Positions 13,051 through 23,266 of a stretch of 64,000 nt of DNA are shown here, piece by piece. How positions within the stretch are numbered: the first letter of the stretch is position 1; every line of letters starts with the position of its first letter. This stretch comes from Daphnia pulex (lineage: Eukaryota; Arthropoda; Branchiopoda; Diplostraca; Daphniidae), in assembly GCF_021134715.1 (NCBI RefSeq), contig NC_060021.1, positions 8,526,501-8,590,500 on the forward strand. Reading direction: 5' to 3'. The position numbers and the translations under genes are program-made. The notes under the pieces were generated by a model. That model was not told the origin of the DNA and searched no databases. It worked only from the letters and a program-made list of their open reading frames with translations.

Positions 13051-13494
13051 TTTATAAACATACTTTTTTTTTGTAAGCATGTTACACTTCGAAGAAGCAT
13101 GAAATTTTGCTTTTCAGTTTGTTTATAAGTCTTACCAAAAAGCGTAACGTGTTAAGTAATCCTAAAGTGCTGAAATAGGGCTAAAATAAGCATCCTACCG
13201 AGCTGCTGTGTAGTTTTTAACTGTCGGTCAACAGTATCAAAATAATGTTTTACCTGTCTGACAAGAAAAGACTTCAAATATACTAGGATAACTAGGAAAT
13301 TATGTTGGATCGTGTCGGATTTATGCGGGTTTTTTTTTTTGCAAGATTTTTGCGGGATTTTGAAGAAAATCGTGCAAGATAAAGTGCAGGATTTTTCAAA
13401 AAAAAAAAAACGGACTTTCGGGACTTTTTAGGCAACCCTGCACGACTTTGCTATTTCAGAAGTGGCAGCACTGCAGCAGACGACATTACGTTCG

Positions 13495-15330
13495 ACATTT
13501 CTTTTTCCACGAGACGCTGTTCGAGAAGGTTACCTTTTTCATGGCTCATGGTGGGGCACTTTATTTCCTGACGTTTTTCGTCAATGGTAATTCCTGTTTT
13601 ATTCTATAAGGTTATTGAATTTAACTTTTGTTTGTGCCGTCTGATTAATTTACGGGTTACATGTTAAAGACTTTGTTTCTTTAATTGAATTTTTATTTTT
13701 TTATTAACAGCCTGGTGAAGTCTGAGCTTTTTCATTGCATTACGTGCACGTGATCGCTGCCTGGTCATGAAGAGGTCTCCACTATTTTGCAAGGCAATTG
13801 ATATGAAAAGAGGAAATTTGAAAAGGTAATTAAGTACTTGTAAGCTAAATTGAGAAGGCAATCAAGTAGCATTATTAGCACTTTGTTCTTGAAATGACAT
13901 CTTATTTTGGGCTTCCATGTAACATGCTTAAATTTAAGTCTACATATGTGTGCTACATATTCTTGTTCTTTGTTAAGAATTAACTCTGGTTGTACAAATG
14001 TACATTTAACTCTTTGAAAATGTGTTATCAAGTAGAACATTCCTTTTTTTTTTAAATTAGAGAATATCATTGGCTTATCAATTTCATCTTGTTTTGTAGG
14101 GTTTCTTGTTCGGTTTGAGATGTTAATGGTGTTGTGTGGTGTGCAGTGGTTTATCAGTCATTCAGTTGGGAGATGCCCCGAGATGGATGATCAACTGCTG
14201 GGACTTCCCTCACATCATCGTCTTTTTCTATGGAGACGCTGTCCGAGAAGGTTGAGCTTGGCCATTGCAGGCAACTTTCTATCTTGACATTATTAGTCTT
14301 AAAAATGGTAATAATTAGGCCTACTGCCTATATTCCTTAAGGTTATTAAATTTAAATATTTTCTGTGGTAAACTTATGGGGATCATGGCTTTTGACTTGT
14401 ACTGTATTGTTAATCTCAATGGTTAAATTTCTAAAAGTTATTTTTCTTCAATTTGATGGTTAAATTTCTACGGTCATGAGGTCTGCTGTACACTTTCCCC
14501 AAAGTGTCGTCTCTTGGTTCATGTCGCACGTTTGTTTGCTAAGTGTTTGAATTATTCATTTACATTTGTTGGCTGAATTTTAACTTGCGATTTGTTTCGC
14601 TTTGGAACTTTTTTCACTGCAGAAAATATCTGTTCATTGATGTTCTTTTTCTCTTTAGGTTTTCATCGTCAGTTGTTGCTCTTTGGTATGCAGTTCATGT
14701 TCAGGTAAGAGATTGCTTTCTCTTATCTATTGGAAGAATTTGAGAAAATGTCTAAGCTTCATTGCTGTCATGTAGGTGGTTTTGTTGCAGCCAGCTAGTG
14801 AAAGGGAGTCCAAGTCGAGTTGAGCTGTAGCTTTTGAAGCAGTCAACAATGCTCGCGTTATTCCGAAATGTAACATCAATGAAGACATCATGAAATGGTA
14901 ATTTGATTGTGATATTGCTTTGTAACAGGGGAAGTTTCATTAAAGTCTGATTAAAATATTAAAGTGGGTTTAGAATTTTACTGAGAAGATGCTTGCTCAA
15001 CTAGCTTTTGCTGAATTGTAATCTTTTTGATTTAACTAGAACATTATATTCCCTTTTCCAAAACTTCTCATGCTATTTTTTTTTGTGATTTTAAACATTT
15101 GTTGCTGCTCAGACTTGATTTTTTATTCAAACTTGACACGACTTTTGTTTCTTTTCTTTCATTACATGTTTCTTCAGTTGGTTCAGGTGTAAATGTAAAT
15201 ATTAGATTTCTCTCGTTCTCAACAGGTCTTGGTGACGATGCGATCATTAATCTTCTGCATGCAGTTTGTTATCAAGAAGTGGAGAAGCAAGACTTGAAGC
15301 AAAGCTGCAAGAAAAAGAAATGGTAATTTG
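13495..15330. other. Series of related exon-like cassettes in the left arm (mirrored in the right arm)
   Basis: The segment 13501-13640 resembles 14220-14360 (shared GAGACGCTGT, CGAGAAGGTT, ATGGTAAT, AAGGTTATT), so the arm contains an older internal duplication. The octamer ATGGTAAT recurs at 13584, 14305, 14895 and 15320, each at the end of a related block. On the plus strand this looks like an exon end followed by a GTAAT donor. On the other strand good 3' splice sites also occur, such as TTTCTTTTTCTTGCAG in the right-arm orientation. The strand of any transcript is therefore unclear. Predicted peptides are short and unrecognisable. A spliced non-coding RNA is possible but unproven. Confidence 0.4.
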
Positions 15331-16505
15331 CCTGAGATATTATTTGTGACTTGGGAAGTGTTTAGTTTTTTATTGAAATGTAGTGTTCTATCAAAAGATA
15401 ACTTCAAACTGACTCAGAAAATTAATGATAATTGCTTTATAAGCAGACCCTTGTCTATTTTACTAAGAAAACGTTAAAAGAGAAATTCATGGTTTTCCTG
15501 TCTATCTAATATAATATCCCTGTTTTTTTCTCATAGGTATTGACGTTAATGTGCAGTGGTTGTCCGACTCCTTTTCAAGCTGTTGCTTTCCTGAATTTTG
15601 CCGGAGTCTTTGAAGTAGCTGATCCTGTCATCCTGAAGTTATGATGCCGGGGTTATCCTGGAGTATCTGTTGTTGGTGTCTTAAGTTACTGTGGCAGTTT
15701 GATTCGGGTTGATAAAAATATTAATATCCATGTAGTATGTGATGTAGTAACCTTAATAAGCTATTATGTTTTCCATTGTGGCATGTTGTGAACTGATCTT
15801 GGTCTAAAAAGCATTTGTGCTTCCTGATATTTCCCTCACCCATATATATCTAATAATTCTTAAAAATGGGATGTTAAAGTGAACATCAAATTTTTCATTT
15901 TGCGTAGAAAATTAATAGTTCATTTATTTTTCACTTTGTGAAATGACGAAATAAAAAATGATACAACCAATTTTATAAAACTAAATAATTTAATAAATTA
16001 ATCAAATAAAAATATATATTTTAAAATTAAAAATAATAAACTATATTTAATTTAATCAATTAAATAACATTTGATTTAAATAAATTAAGTTAATGTAATT
16101 AAACTTTATTAAATCAAGTTAATTCATTTAACTACTACAATTTTAGGCCAAAATGTATGAAATTTAATAAACAAAGCGTCCGGTACAAGACAAATGTTGT
16201 TCTGTGCAAATTTTAAAGCTATTTATACCCAAATAAAACAAACCTAACAAACTCCTTTTTGTCTCATTTGGGCGATAAACAGCTTTTGAAACTCGCACAT
16301 ACAGTCAATCAAGACAGGGGGAGATACTGCCTTAATTGACTGCAGCCAGAGACAACGGTTAAGACATGGCCAATGGTTAAGAGAAACCAGAAAAAGAGCG
16401 AAGAGTTGAGGAACAGTTATTACGAGAGCGATTAACCATAGTAGGCTTCCGGCTTAGACATCAAACAACTATCAGTCTTGAATTACAGCTTTCTCTTATC
16501 AGTTT

Positions 16506-17462
16506 TCACCAATGAATGAAGTCCACGATAAGTAGCGAAGGAGTTACCCTGTTGGCAGAATGAACATTTATTAGGATGACAATCATTTTAAATTACATTT
16601 TAGAGACAGAAAGCAATACCTCAAATCAAGAGGGCCTGTATCAGGAAGTAAAAAGGGATATTCAAGGGTAGCAGCCAATGGGTTACCAAACAAAGGACCT
16701 TGTTGACTGTATAGGCATTGTCCTTTTTCTTCAAAGGACATGACTTGACCTGTAAAATAAAAAATATAAAATTAAGTCACAGTCTTGTTTATGATTTGTG
16801 TCATCAATGTGCTATTAGATAGACGTCAGTACAGAACAAAACTCTAAATACATATTAGACTGCAACAAAGAAAGTTTGGTGACATTACAAGTAAACTTAC
16901 ACACTAAACTACCAATCAGTTATCCAAGGTTCTCTAGAAGATGGAATGAGAGATTGGTCCATGCTGGGGTTGGTGATCTAGCAAGTCTAATAGACAAACT
17001 GTCACATTCCAATGCTGCTCTCCAATTATCAATGGCTATCGAAAACCTAAAGAAAAAAAAAAAGATTTATCACAGGTAAGGCAAAGTGCAGAATTACAAG
17101 AATAAAGCTAAAGGGGTGATACAGGTGAACATTAATTTAATTATATGCCAAGTCCCTAAAGTGAGGATCGAATGAGCCAGGAACATGCTGTTGCTGTGAG
17201 ACAGGGTAGTGTGGAACGGATTTTTCATCTTCACCATCATTTGTGATTGACTTAATGTTTGCTCTTGCCTTGTAGTACGTAGCCTAGTAGTGTCCACAAT
17301 GAATGGAAATACATTCTGAATAACGTGCAGGTTTACCTTACCAACTGGGTGTTTTTCCTTTCAGCAATCCACTGTCCAGCACTGTTGCCCAGGTGCTGAA
17401 ACGTCTGGAATCACTTGCAGACAACATGAACGGATATCTGTCTTTAGTGCCTTCTCCTCAGT
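16506..17462 (-). pseudogene. Unrecognised multi-exon coding fragment, left copy (nonsense codon)
   Basis: On the minus strand, four exon-like blocks join in matching phases: about 17462-17342, 17046-16913, 16749-16620, and 16548 to a stop at 16506. The peptide is ordinary in composition, with pieces such as WATVLDSGLLKG, FSIAIDNWRAALECD, AWTNLSFHLLENLG and GPLFGNPLAATLEYPF. I do not recognise the family. In the second block the codon after LLENLG is TAA, while the right-arm copy has TTA. The left copy is thus probably broken. The inner edge of the inverted duplication (16993) falls inside the second block, so only the left copy keeps the upstream exon in the spacer. Confidence 0.55.
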
Positions 17463-18732
17463 GTTGTAGAAGTGTTGTAAAAGTTGGACTGGCGTCCATT
17501 AACACCTTGGGGATTTCGTCTGAACTTGTGATGTGTCATGTGTGATGCTGCGTGGTGGCTTCTTGGTGAAATTTGGCAGGGATAATATTACGTGAGTATG
17601 AAAGTTATTTGTTACCTTTGTTTGTAAATTTCTTAATTGAGTGTCAACGAGCTAGAGCGGACATTGTTTTCATGTTGCATTTAAACGTTTATTCTTTCTG
17701 ACGCTAGACGGCAATCCGGCATAGCCTATGATCATTTTTTACCCGTTAGAATCAGTTTAAATACGCTTACTTTGCACATCTCTGTAGAATTTTCTCAATG
17801 CTACTTTAAAAAAATTTTAGGTGTTAACTGTCAGTTTCTGTTTCAGCAACAAAGCTCACTTGTTAGATTTTTAATAATGTGTTTTTTTTTCTACTTCCGG
17901 TTTTCTACTTTTCAGTCAGTAGTTCAGTAAATATTCATTCGACGTCCAAAATAACCACATATTCGTGATCCTCGTCTAATTTGTGGTAAAGTTCATGTTT
18001 TTTTTTTTACGTTTTCGTACTTCCGGTTTTGAAAATTTTCCTGAACTATAGTTCAGGAAAATTCTCGATTTTGGCCAAAATATGGATTTCGTTTAAATCA
18101 CATCTAATCGATCCCAAATTTCATGGAGATCACGAATATCTGGTTTATTTTGTCGGCAGCCCGATGGTTGAAGCGCTATCGTCTACTTCCGGTATACTTC
18201 CAGAAAATTTGCATAAAACTAGCAAGTGAGCTTTATTCTTTGTACAATTCTTAAGACTCCATGCCACGTTAAGTAAACAGAAATGGTCTTTTTGATTACT
18301 TTTGTGGCGTTTTTTTACTATCTAAGGCCGGTCCTTTAGATAGTTGGTTTTGGACGTGTCAAATAGATGGCGTGAAAGAATATTGTGTTGATATGTGCTT
18401 ATGGCGGCTCGTTGTCAACAGTTCAGCTACAGCTATTTTCTTCAAAAATTACCAATGAATTCGTTGGTAAATTGGATATATTTTGTGTGTAATTTGTTGG
18501 GCATGTGTTCTTTTCCATAGATGTGTTTAATAACCTTAATATTTCTCATTCATTTCCAGGAGAAAATGTGAAAGGTGTCCTACTGTCAACTATTGTATTG
18601 TAAATCCTGGGATCCTACTGAATGTGTCATACAAATGACAGAGGTAACAACCAACACTAGCTTAATCAAGTATTGCTGAAATATATATTGTTCTCATTTT
18701 TTATTAGGATTCATCATAATTATCGATTGATT
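16994..18732. other. Spacer between the arms of the inverted duplication
   Basis: About 1.74 kb of single-copy sequence. It holds the upstream exons of the left coding fragment (to about 17462), a diverged copy of the sequence at the left outer boundary (17765-17870 against 12095-12200), and a 30 bp perfect palindrome at 18034-18063. I see nothing recognisable between about 18070 and 18730. Confidence 0.75.
18034..18063. repeat. 30 bp perfect palindrome
   Basis: The sequence is its own reverse complement for 15 bp on each side of the TA step at 18048/18049, with core CTGAACTATAGTTCAG. It lies near the centre of the larger inverted duplication. Confidence 0.85.
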
Positions 18733-21700
18733 CTATTAGACTGACACCAACCCCAGCATGGACAAATCTCTCATTCCATCTTCTAGAGAACCTTGGATTA
18801 CTGATTGGTAGTTTAGTGTGTAAGTTTACTTGTAATGTCACCAAACTTTCTTTGTTGCAGTCTAATATGTATTTAGAGTTTTGTTCTGTACTGACGTCTA
18901 TCTAATAGCACATTGATGACACAAATTATAAACAAGACTGTGACTTAATTTTATATTTTTTATTTTACAGGTCAAGTCATGTCCTTTGAAGAAAAAGGAC
19001 AATGCCTATACAGTCAACAAGGTCCTTTGTTTGGTAACCCATTGGCTGCTACCCTTGAATATCCCTTTTTACTTCCTGATACAGGCCCTCTTGATTTGAG
19101 GTATTGCTTTCTGTCTCTAAAATGTAATTTAAAATGATTGTCATCCTAATAAATGTTCATTCTGCCAACAGGGTAACTCCTTCGCTACTTATCGTGGACT
19201 TCATTCATTGGTGAAAACTGATAAGAGAAAGCTGTAATTCAAGACTGATAGTTGTTTGATGTCTAAGCCGGAAGCCTACTATGGTTAATCGCTCTCGTAA
19301 TAACTGTTCCTCAACTCTTCGCTCTTTTTCTGGTTTCTCTTAACCATTGGCCATGTCTTAACCGTTGTCTCTGGCTGCAGTCAATTAAGGCAGTATCTCC
19401 CCCTGTCTTGATTGACTGTATGTGCGAGTTTCAAAAGCTGTTTATCGCCCAAATGAGACAAAAAGGAGTTTGTTAGGTTTGTTTTATTTGGGTATAAATA
19501 GCTTTAAAATTTGCACAGAACAACATTTGTCTTGTACCGGACGCTTTGTTTATTAAATTTCATGCATTTTGGCCTAAAATTGTAGTAGTTAAATGAATTA
19601 ACTTGATTTAATAAAGTTTAATTACATTAACTTAATTTATTTAAATCAAATGTTATTTAATTGATTAAATTAAATATAGTTTATTATTTTTAATTTTAAA
19701 ATATATATTTTTATTTGATTAATTTATTAAATTATTTAGTTTTATAAAATTGGTTGTATCATTTTTTATTTCGTCATTTCACAAAGTGAAAAATAAATGA
19801 ACTATTAATTTTCTACGCAAAATGAAAAATTTGATGTTCACTTTAACATCCCATTTTTAAGAATTATTAGATATATATGGGTGAGGGAAATATCAGGAAG
19901 CACAAATGCTTTTTAGACCAAGATCAGTTCACAACATGCCACAATGGAAAACATAATAGCTTATTAAGGTTACTACATCACATACTACATGGATATTAAT
20001 ATTTTTATCAACCCGAATCAAACTGCCACAGTAACTTAAGACACCAACAACAGGTACTCCAGGATAACCCCGGCATCATAACTTCAGGATGACAGGATCA
20101 GCTATTTCAAAGACTCCGGCAAAATTCAGGAAAGCAACAGCTAGAAGAGTCGGACAACCACTGCACATTAACGTCAATACCTATGAGAAAAAAACAGGGA
20201 TATTATATTAGATAGACAGGAAAACCATGAATTTCTCTTTTAACGTTTTCTTAGTAAAATAGACAAGGGTCTGCTTATAAAGCAATTGTCATTAATTTTC
20301 TGAGTCAGTTTGAAGTTATCTTTTGATAGAACACTACATTTCAATAAAAAACTAAACACTTCCCAAGTCACAAATAATATCTCAGGCAAATTACCATTTC
20401 TTTTTCTTGCAGCTTTGCTTCAAGTCTTGCTTCTCCACTTCTTGATAACAAACTGCATGCAGAAGATTAATGATCGCATCGTCACCAAGACCTGTTGAGA
20501 AATCAAATATTTACATTTACACCTGAACCAACTGAAGAAACATGTAATGAAAGAAAAGAAACAAAAGTCGTGTCAAGTTTGAATAAAAAATCAAGTCTGA
20601 GCAGCAACAAATGTTTAAAATCACAAAAAAAAATAGCATGAGAAGTTTTGGAAAAGGGAATATAATGTTCTAGTTAAATCAAAAAGATTACAATTCAGCA
20701 AAAGCTAGTTGAGCAAGCATCTTCTCAGTAAAATTCTAAACCCACTTTAATATTTTAATCAGACTTTAATGAAACTTCCCCTGTTACAAAGCAATATCAC
20801 AATCAAATTACCATTTCATGATGTCTTCATTGATGTTACATTTCGGAATAACGCGAGCATTGTTGACTGCTTCAAAAGCTACAGCTCAACTCGACTTGGA
20901 CTCCCTTTCACTAGCTGGCTGCAACAAAACCACCTACATGACAGCAATGAAGCTTAGACATTTTCTCAAATTCTTCCAATAGATAAGAGAAAGCAATCTC
21001 TTACCTGAACATGAACTGCATACCAAAGAGCAACAACTGACGATGAAAACCTAAAGAGAAAAAGAACATCAATGAACAGATATTTTCTGCAGTGAAAAAA
21101 GTTCCAAAGCGAAACAAATCGCAAGTTAAAATTCAGCCAACAAATGTAAATGAATAATTCAAACACTTAGCAAACAAACGTGCGACATGAACCAAGAGAC
21201 GACACTTTGGGGAAAGTGTACAGCAGACCTCATGACCGTAGAAATTTAACCATCAAATTGAAGAAAAATAACTTTTAGAAATTTAACCATTGAGATTAAC
21301 AATACAGTACAAGTCAAAAGCCATGATCCCCATAAGTTTACCACAGAAAATATTTAAATTTAATAACCTTAAGGAATATAGGCAGTAGGCCTAATTATTA
21401 CCATTTTTAAGACTAATAATGTCAAGATAGAAAGTTGCCTGCAATGGCCAAGCTCAACCTTCTCGGACAGCGTCTCCATAGAAAAAGACGATGATGTGAG
21501 GGAAGTCCCAGCAGTTGATCATCCATCTCGGGGCATCTCCCAACTGAATGACTGATAAACCACTGCACACCACACAACACATTAACATCTCAAACTGAAC
21601 AAGAAACCCTACAAAACAAGATGAAATTGATAAGCCAATGATATTCTCTAATTTAAAAAAAAGGAATGTTCTACTTGATAACACATTTTCAAAGAGTTAA

Positions 21701-22457
21701 ATGTACATTTGTACAACCAGAGTTAATTCTTAACAAAGAACAAGAATATGTAGCACACATATGTAGACTTAAATTTAAGCATGTTACATGGAAGCCCAAA
21801 ATAAGATGTCATTTCAAGAACAAAGTGCTAATAATGCTACTTGATTGCCTTCTCAATTTAGCTTACAAGTACTTAATTACCTTTTCAAATTTCCTCTTTT
21901 CATATCAATTGCCTTGCAAAATAGTGGAGACCTCTTCATGACCAGGCAGCGATCACGTGCACGTAATACAATGAAAAAGCTCAGACTTCACCAGGCTGTT
22001 AATAAAAAAATAAAAATTCAATTAAAGAAACAAAGTCTTTAACATGTAACCCGTAAATTAACCAGACGGCACAAACAAAAGTTAAATTCAATAACCTTAT
22101 AGAATAAAACAGGAATTACCATTGACGAAAAACGTCAGGAAATAAAGTGCCCCACCATGAGCCATGAAAAAGGTAACCTTCTCGAACAGCGTCTCGTGGA
22201 AAAAGAAATGTCGAACGTAATGTCGTCTGCTGATCTCGACACACCCTACACACTAGGGCTGAATAGTTAAATCCCTAAACACGCTGAAATATTCAGCCAT
22301 CTAGTGACAGCCCTTAGCATCCACGGACGAGTCGAAAAAATGAAAAATAAACTAAATATTCTTCGTCATCTTCGTGAAATAGATTTAGTAGAGTAGATAA
22401 AAAAGGAAAATTATCGAAAAATTAAAAAGTGAGCTTTGTTGGTGGAATAATTATCGT
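18733..22457 (-). repeat. Right arm of a large inverted duplication
   Basis: Reverse complement of the left arm (12165-16993) without the hAT insertion. The outer edge is near 22457, where TATCGT matches ACGATA at 12165 and similarity then stops. I see no target-site duplication at the outer edges, so this does not look like one simple transposon insertion. Confidence 0.93.
18740..19214 (+). pseudogene. Unrecognised coding fragment, right copy (5' truncated)
   Basis: Mirror of the left fragment. Blocks at 18740-18807, 18971-19100 and 19172-19214 splice in phase with GT..AG sites and end at TGA (19212-19214). The codon that is TAA in the left copy is TTA here, so this frame stays open. Upstream sequence is lost because the arm begins within the exon (18733). 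A TTCTATTAG at the break happens to provide an AG, so a transcript starting in the spacer could still use it. It is either a remnant or a rebuilt gene. The protein family is unrecognised. Confidence 0.5.
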
Positions 22458-23266
22458 TAGTATGGCCATAGTTGAGAAGAGGTGGCGAATTGAGTAGCAG
22501 ACTAGCAGTGATGAGTTTAGTTCCGATATTAAAGAAGTTGAGTTTCGAGAATGGATATGTAGGCCTACCACTATCTTTTTTTATGTTCGTTACTGTTCAT
22601 TTCTGATGTGGAAACATCTTCATCCGGATGTCCGACGTACCGGCCCTACTGTTTATGTATACACACACACTACAAAAATTCTATCCAACCTATGTTGAAA
22701 TCACTCCCATAATTTCGATCAAAAAAGCAGTGATGAAACGTTAATAGCTACCAGTTGTAGGTAGGGTAATGTTACCAAGTTCATCTAATCATCTTATGAA
22801 TAATGATGTAACTTCTATTGACGTTTATAATATTTATAGGTTTGTGGGAAGTAGAGATACTAGAGAACACCGTATGTTAGTTTCCGCAGCCTTCGCCATT
22901 ACATCGCGTATTAAACGCCTTTTAACATGAGGAAGCTTTCTAAGCGTAATACATAAATACTTGAGTTTTCTTTAGAATTAAGAACGCAGTAAGTATTCTA
23001 AGTTATGTCGGTAATTTGAATATTGTTGATGAAAGTCTGTATTCATTATAAATTCTCGTTCAAAGCTTCAAATATTCAAGTAATTGGTCGAAACATCGTC
23101 CACACTATAGTTGTCTAGTATGGATGATACGAGTGTTAGATACGAACTTCAATAATGAATTCTTAAATGCTTAAAATTAAAAAAAAAAAAAAAAATCTTC
23201 ATTGAATGGAGTGATATACCACGAACTAAAAATAAAGTAATTGTGACCAGTGAATGAATACCACTG
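22458..23266. other. Intergenic region between the inverted duplication and DUSP11
   Basis: AT-rich, without coding signal. An A-run lies at about 23179-23196. The right end should contain the 3' UTR of the minus-strand phosphatase gene. Confidence 0.6.

Larger units (their letters stand above)
12398..13473. mobile_element. Non-autonomous hAT-type DNA transposon (1,076 bp)
   Basis: Perfect terminal inverted repeats CAGTGCTGCCACT / AGTGGCAGCACTG bound the element. An 8 bp target duplication CAGCAGAC sits at 12390-12397 and 13474-13481. The matching position in the right arm (about 22225-22240) has a single copy of this octamer and no insert, which gives a clean empty site. TIRs starting CAGTG and 8 bp duplications are typical of hAT elements. 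Subterminal regions carry many short GGATTTT / GCAGGATTTT motifs, as hAT transposase-binding repeats do. There is no transposase ORF, so it must have been mobilised in trans. Inside are a tRNA-like segment and a degenerate tandem repeat. Confidence 0.9.
12165..16993 (+). repeat. Left arm of a large inverted duplication
   Basis: The sequence 12165-16993, minus the 1,076 bp insert and its extra 8 bp target duplication, is the reverse complement of 18733-22457. Arm length without the insertion is about 3.75 kb. Paired positions sum to about 35,709-35,722 throughout, apart from the insertion offset near the outer end. I saw only scattered differences by eye, for example one G/A change near 13738, so identity appears to be in the high 90s. 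The arms are mostly non-coding. They carry repeated cassettes (13495-15330) and an AT-rich block (about 15960-16150). Confidence 0.93.

Noticed and set aside
13664-15407. Small ORFs in the arms that recur with identical peptides in the opposite arm
   Set aside because: The identity of peptides reflects the inverted duplication, not protein conservation. Codon content and peptides look non-coding.
17094-17297. 67-codon minus-strand ORF in the spacer
   Set aside because: Falls in the putative intron between two phase-matched exon blocks of the coding fragment.
17364-17543. Plus-strand 60-codon open frame preceded by an AG acceptor in the spacer
   Set aside because: The minus strand of the same segment joins in phase with flanking exon blocks that are conserved in the other arm, so the plus frame is more likely a shadow.
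12165-22457. Interpretation as a single giant foldback or Polinton-like transposon
   Set aside because: No target duplication at the outer edges, no transposase, integrase or polymerase frames, and the inner junction cuts a coding exon.
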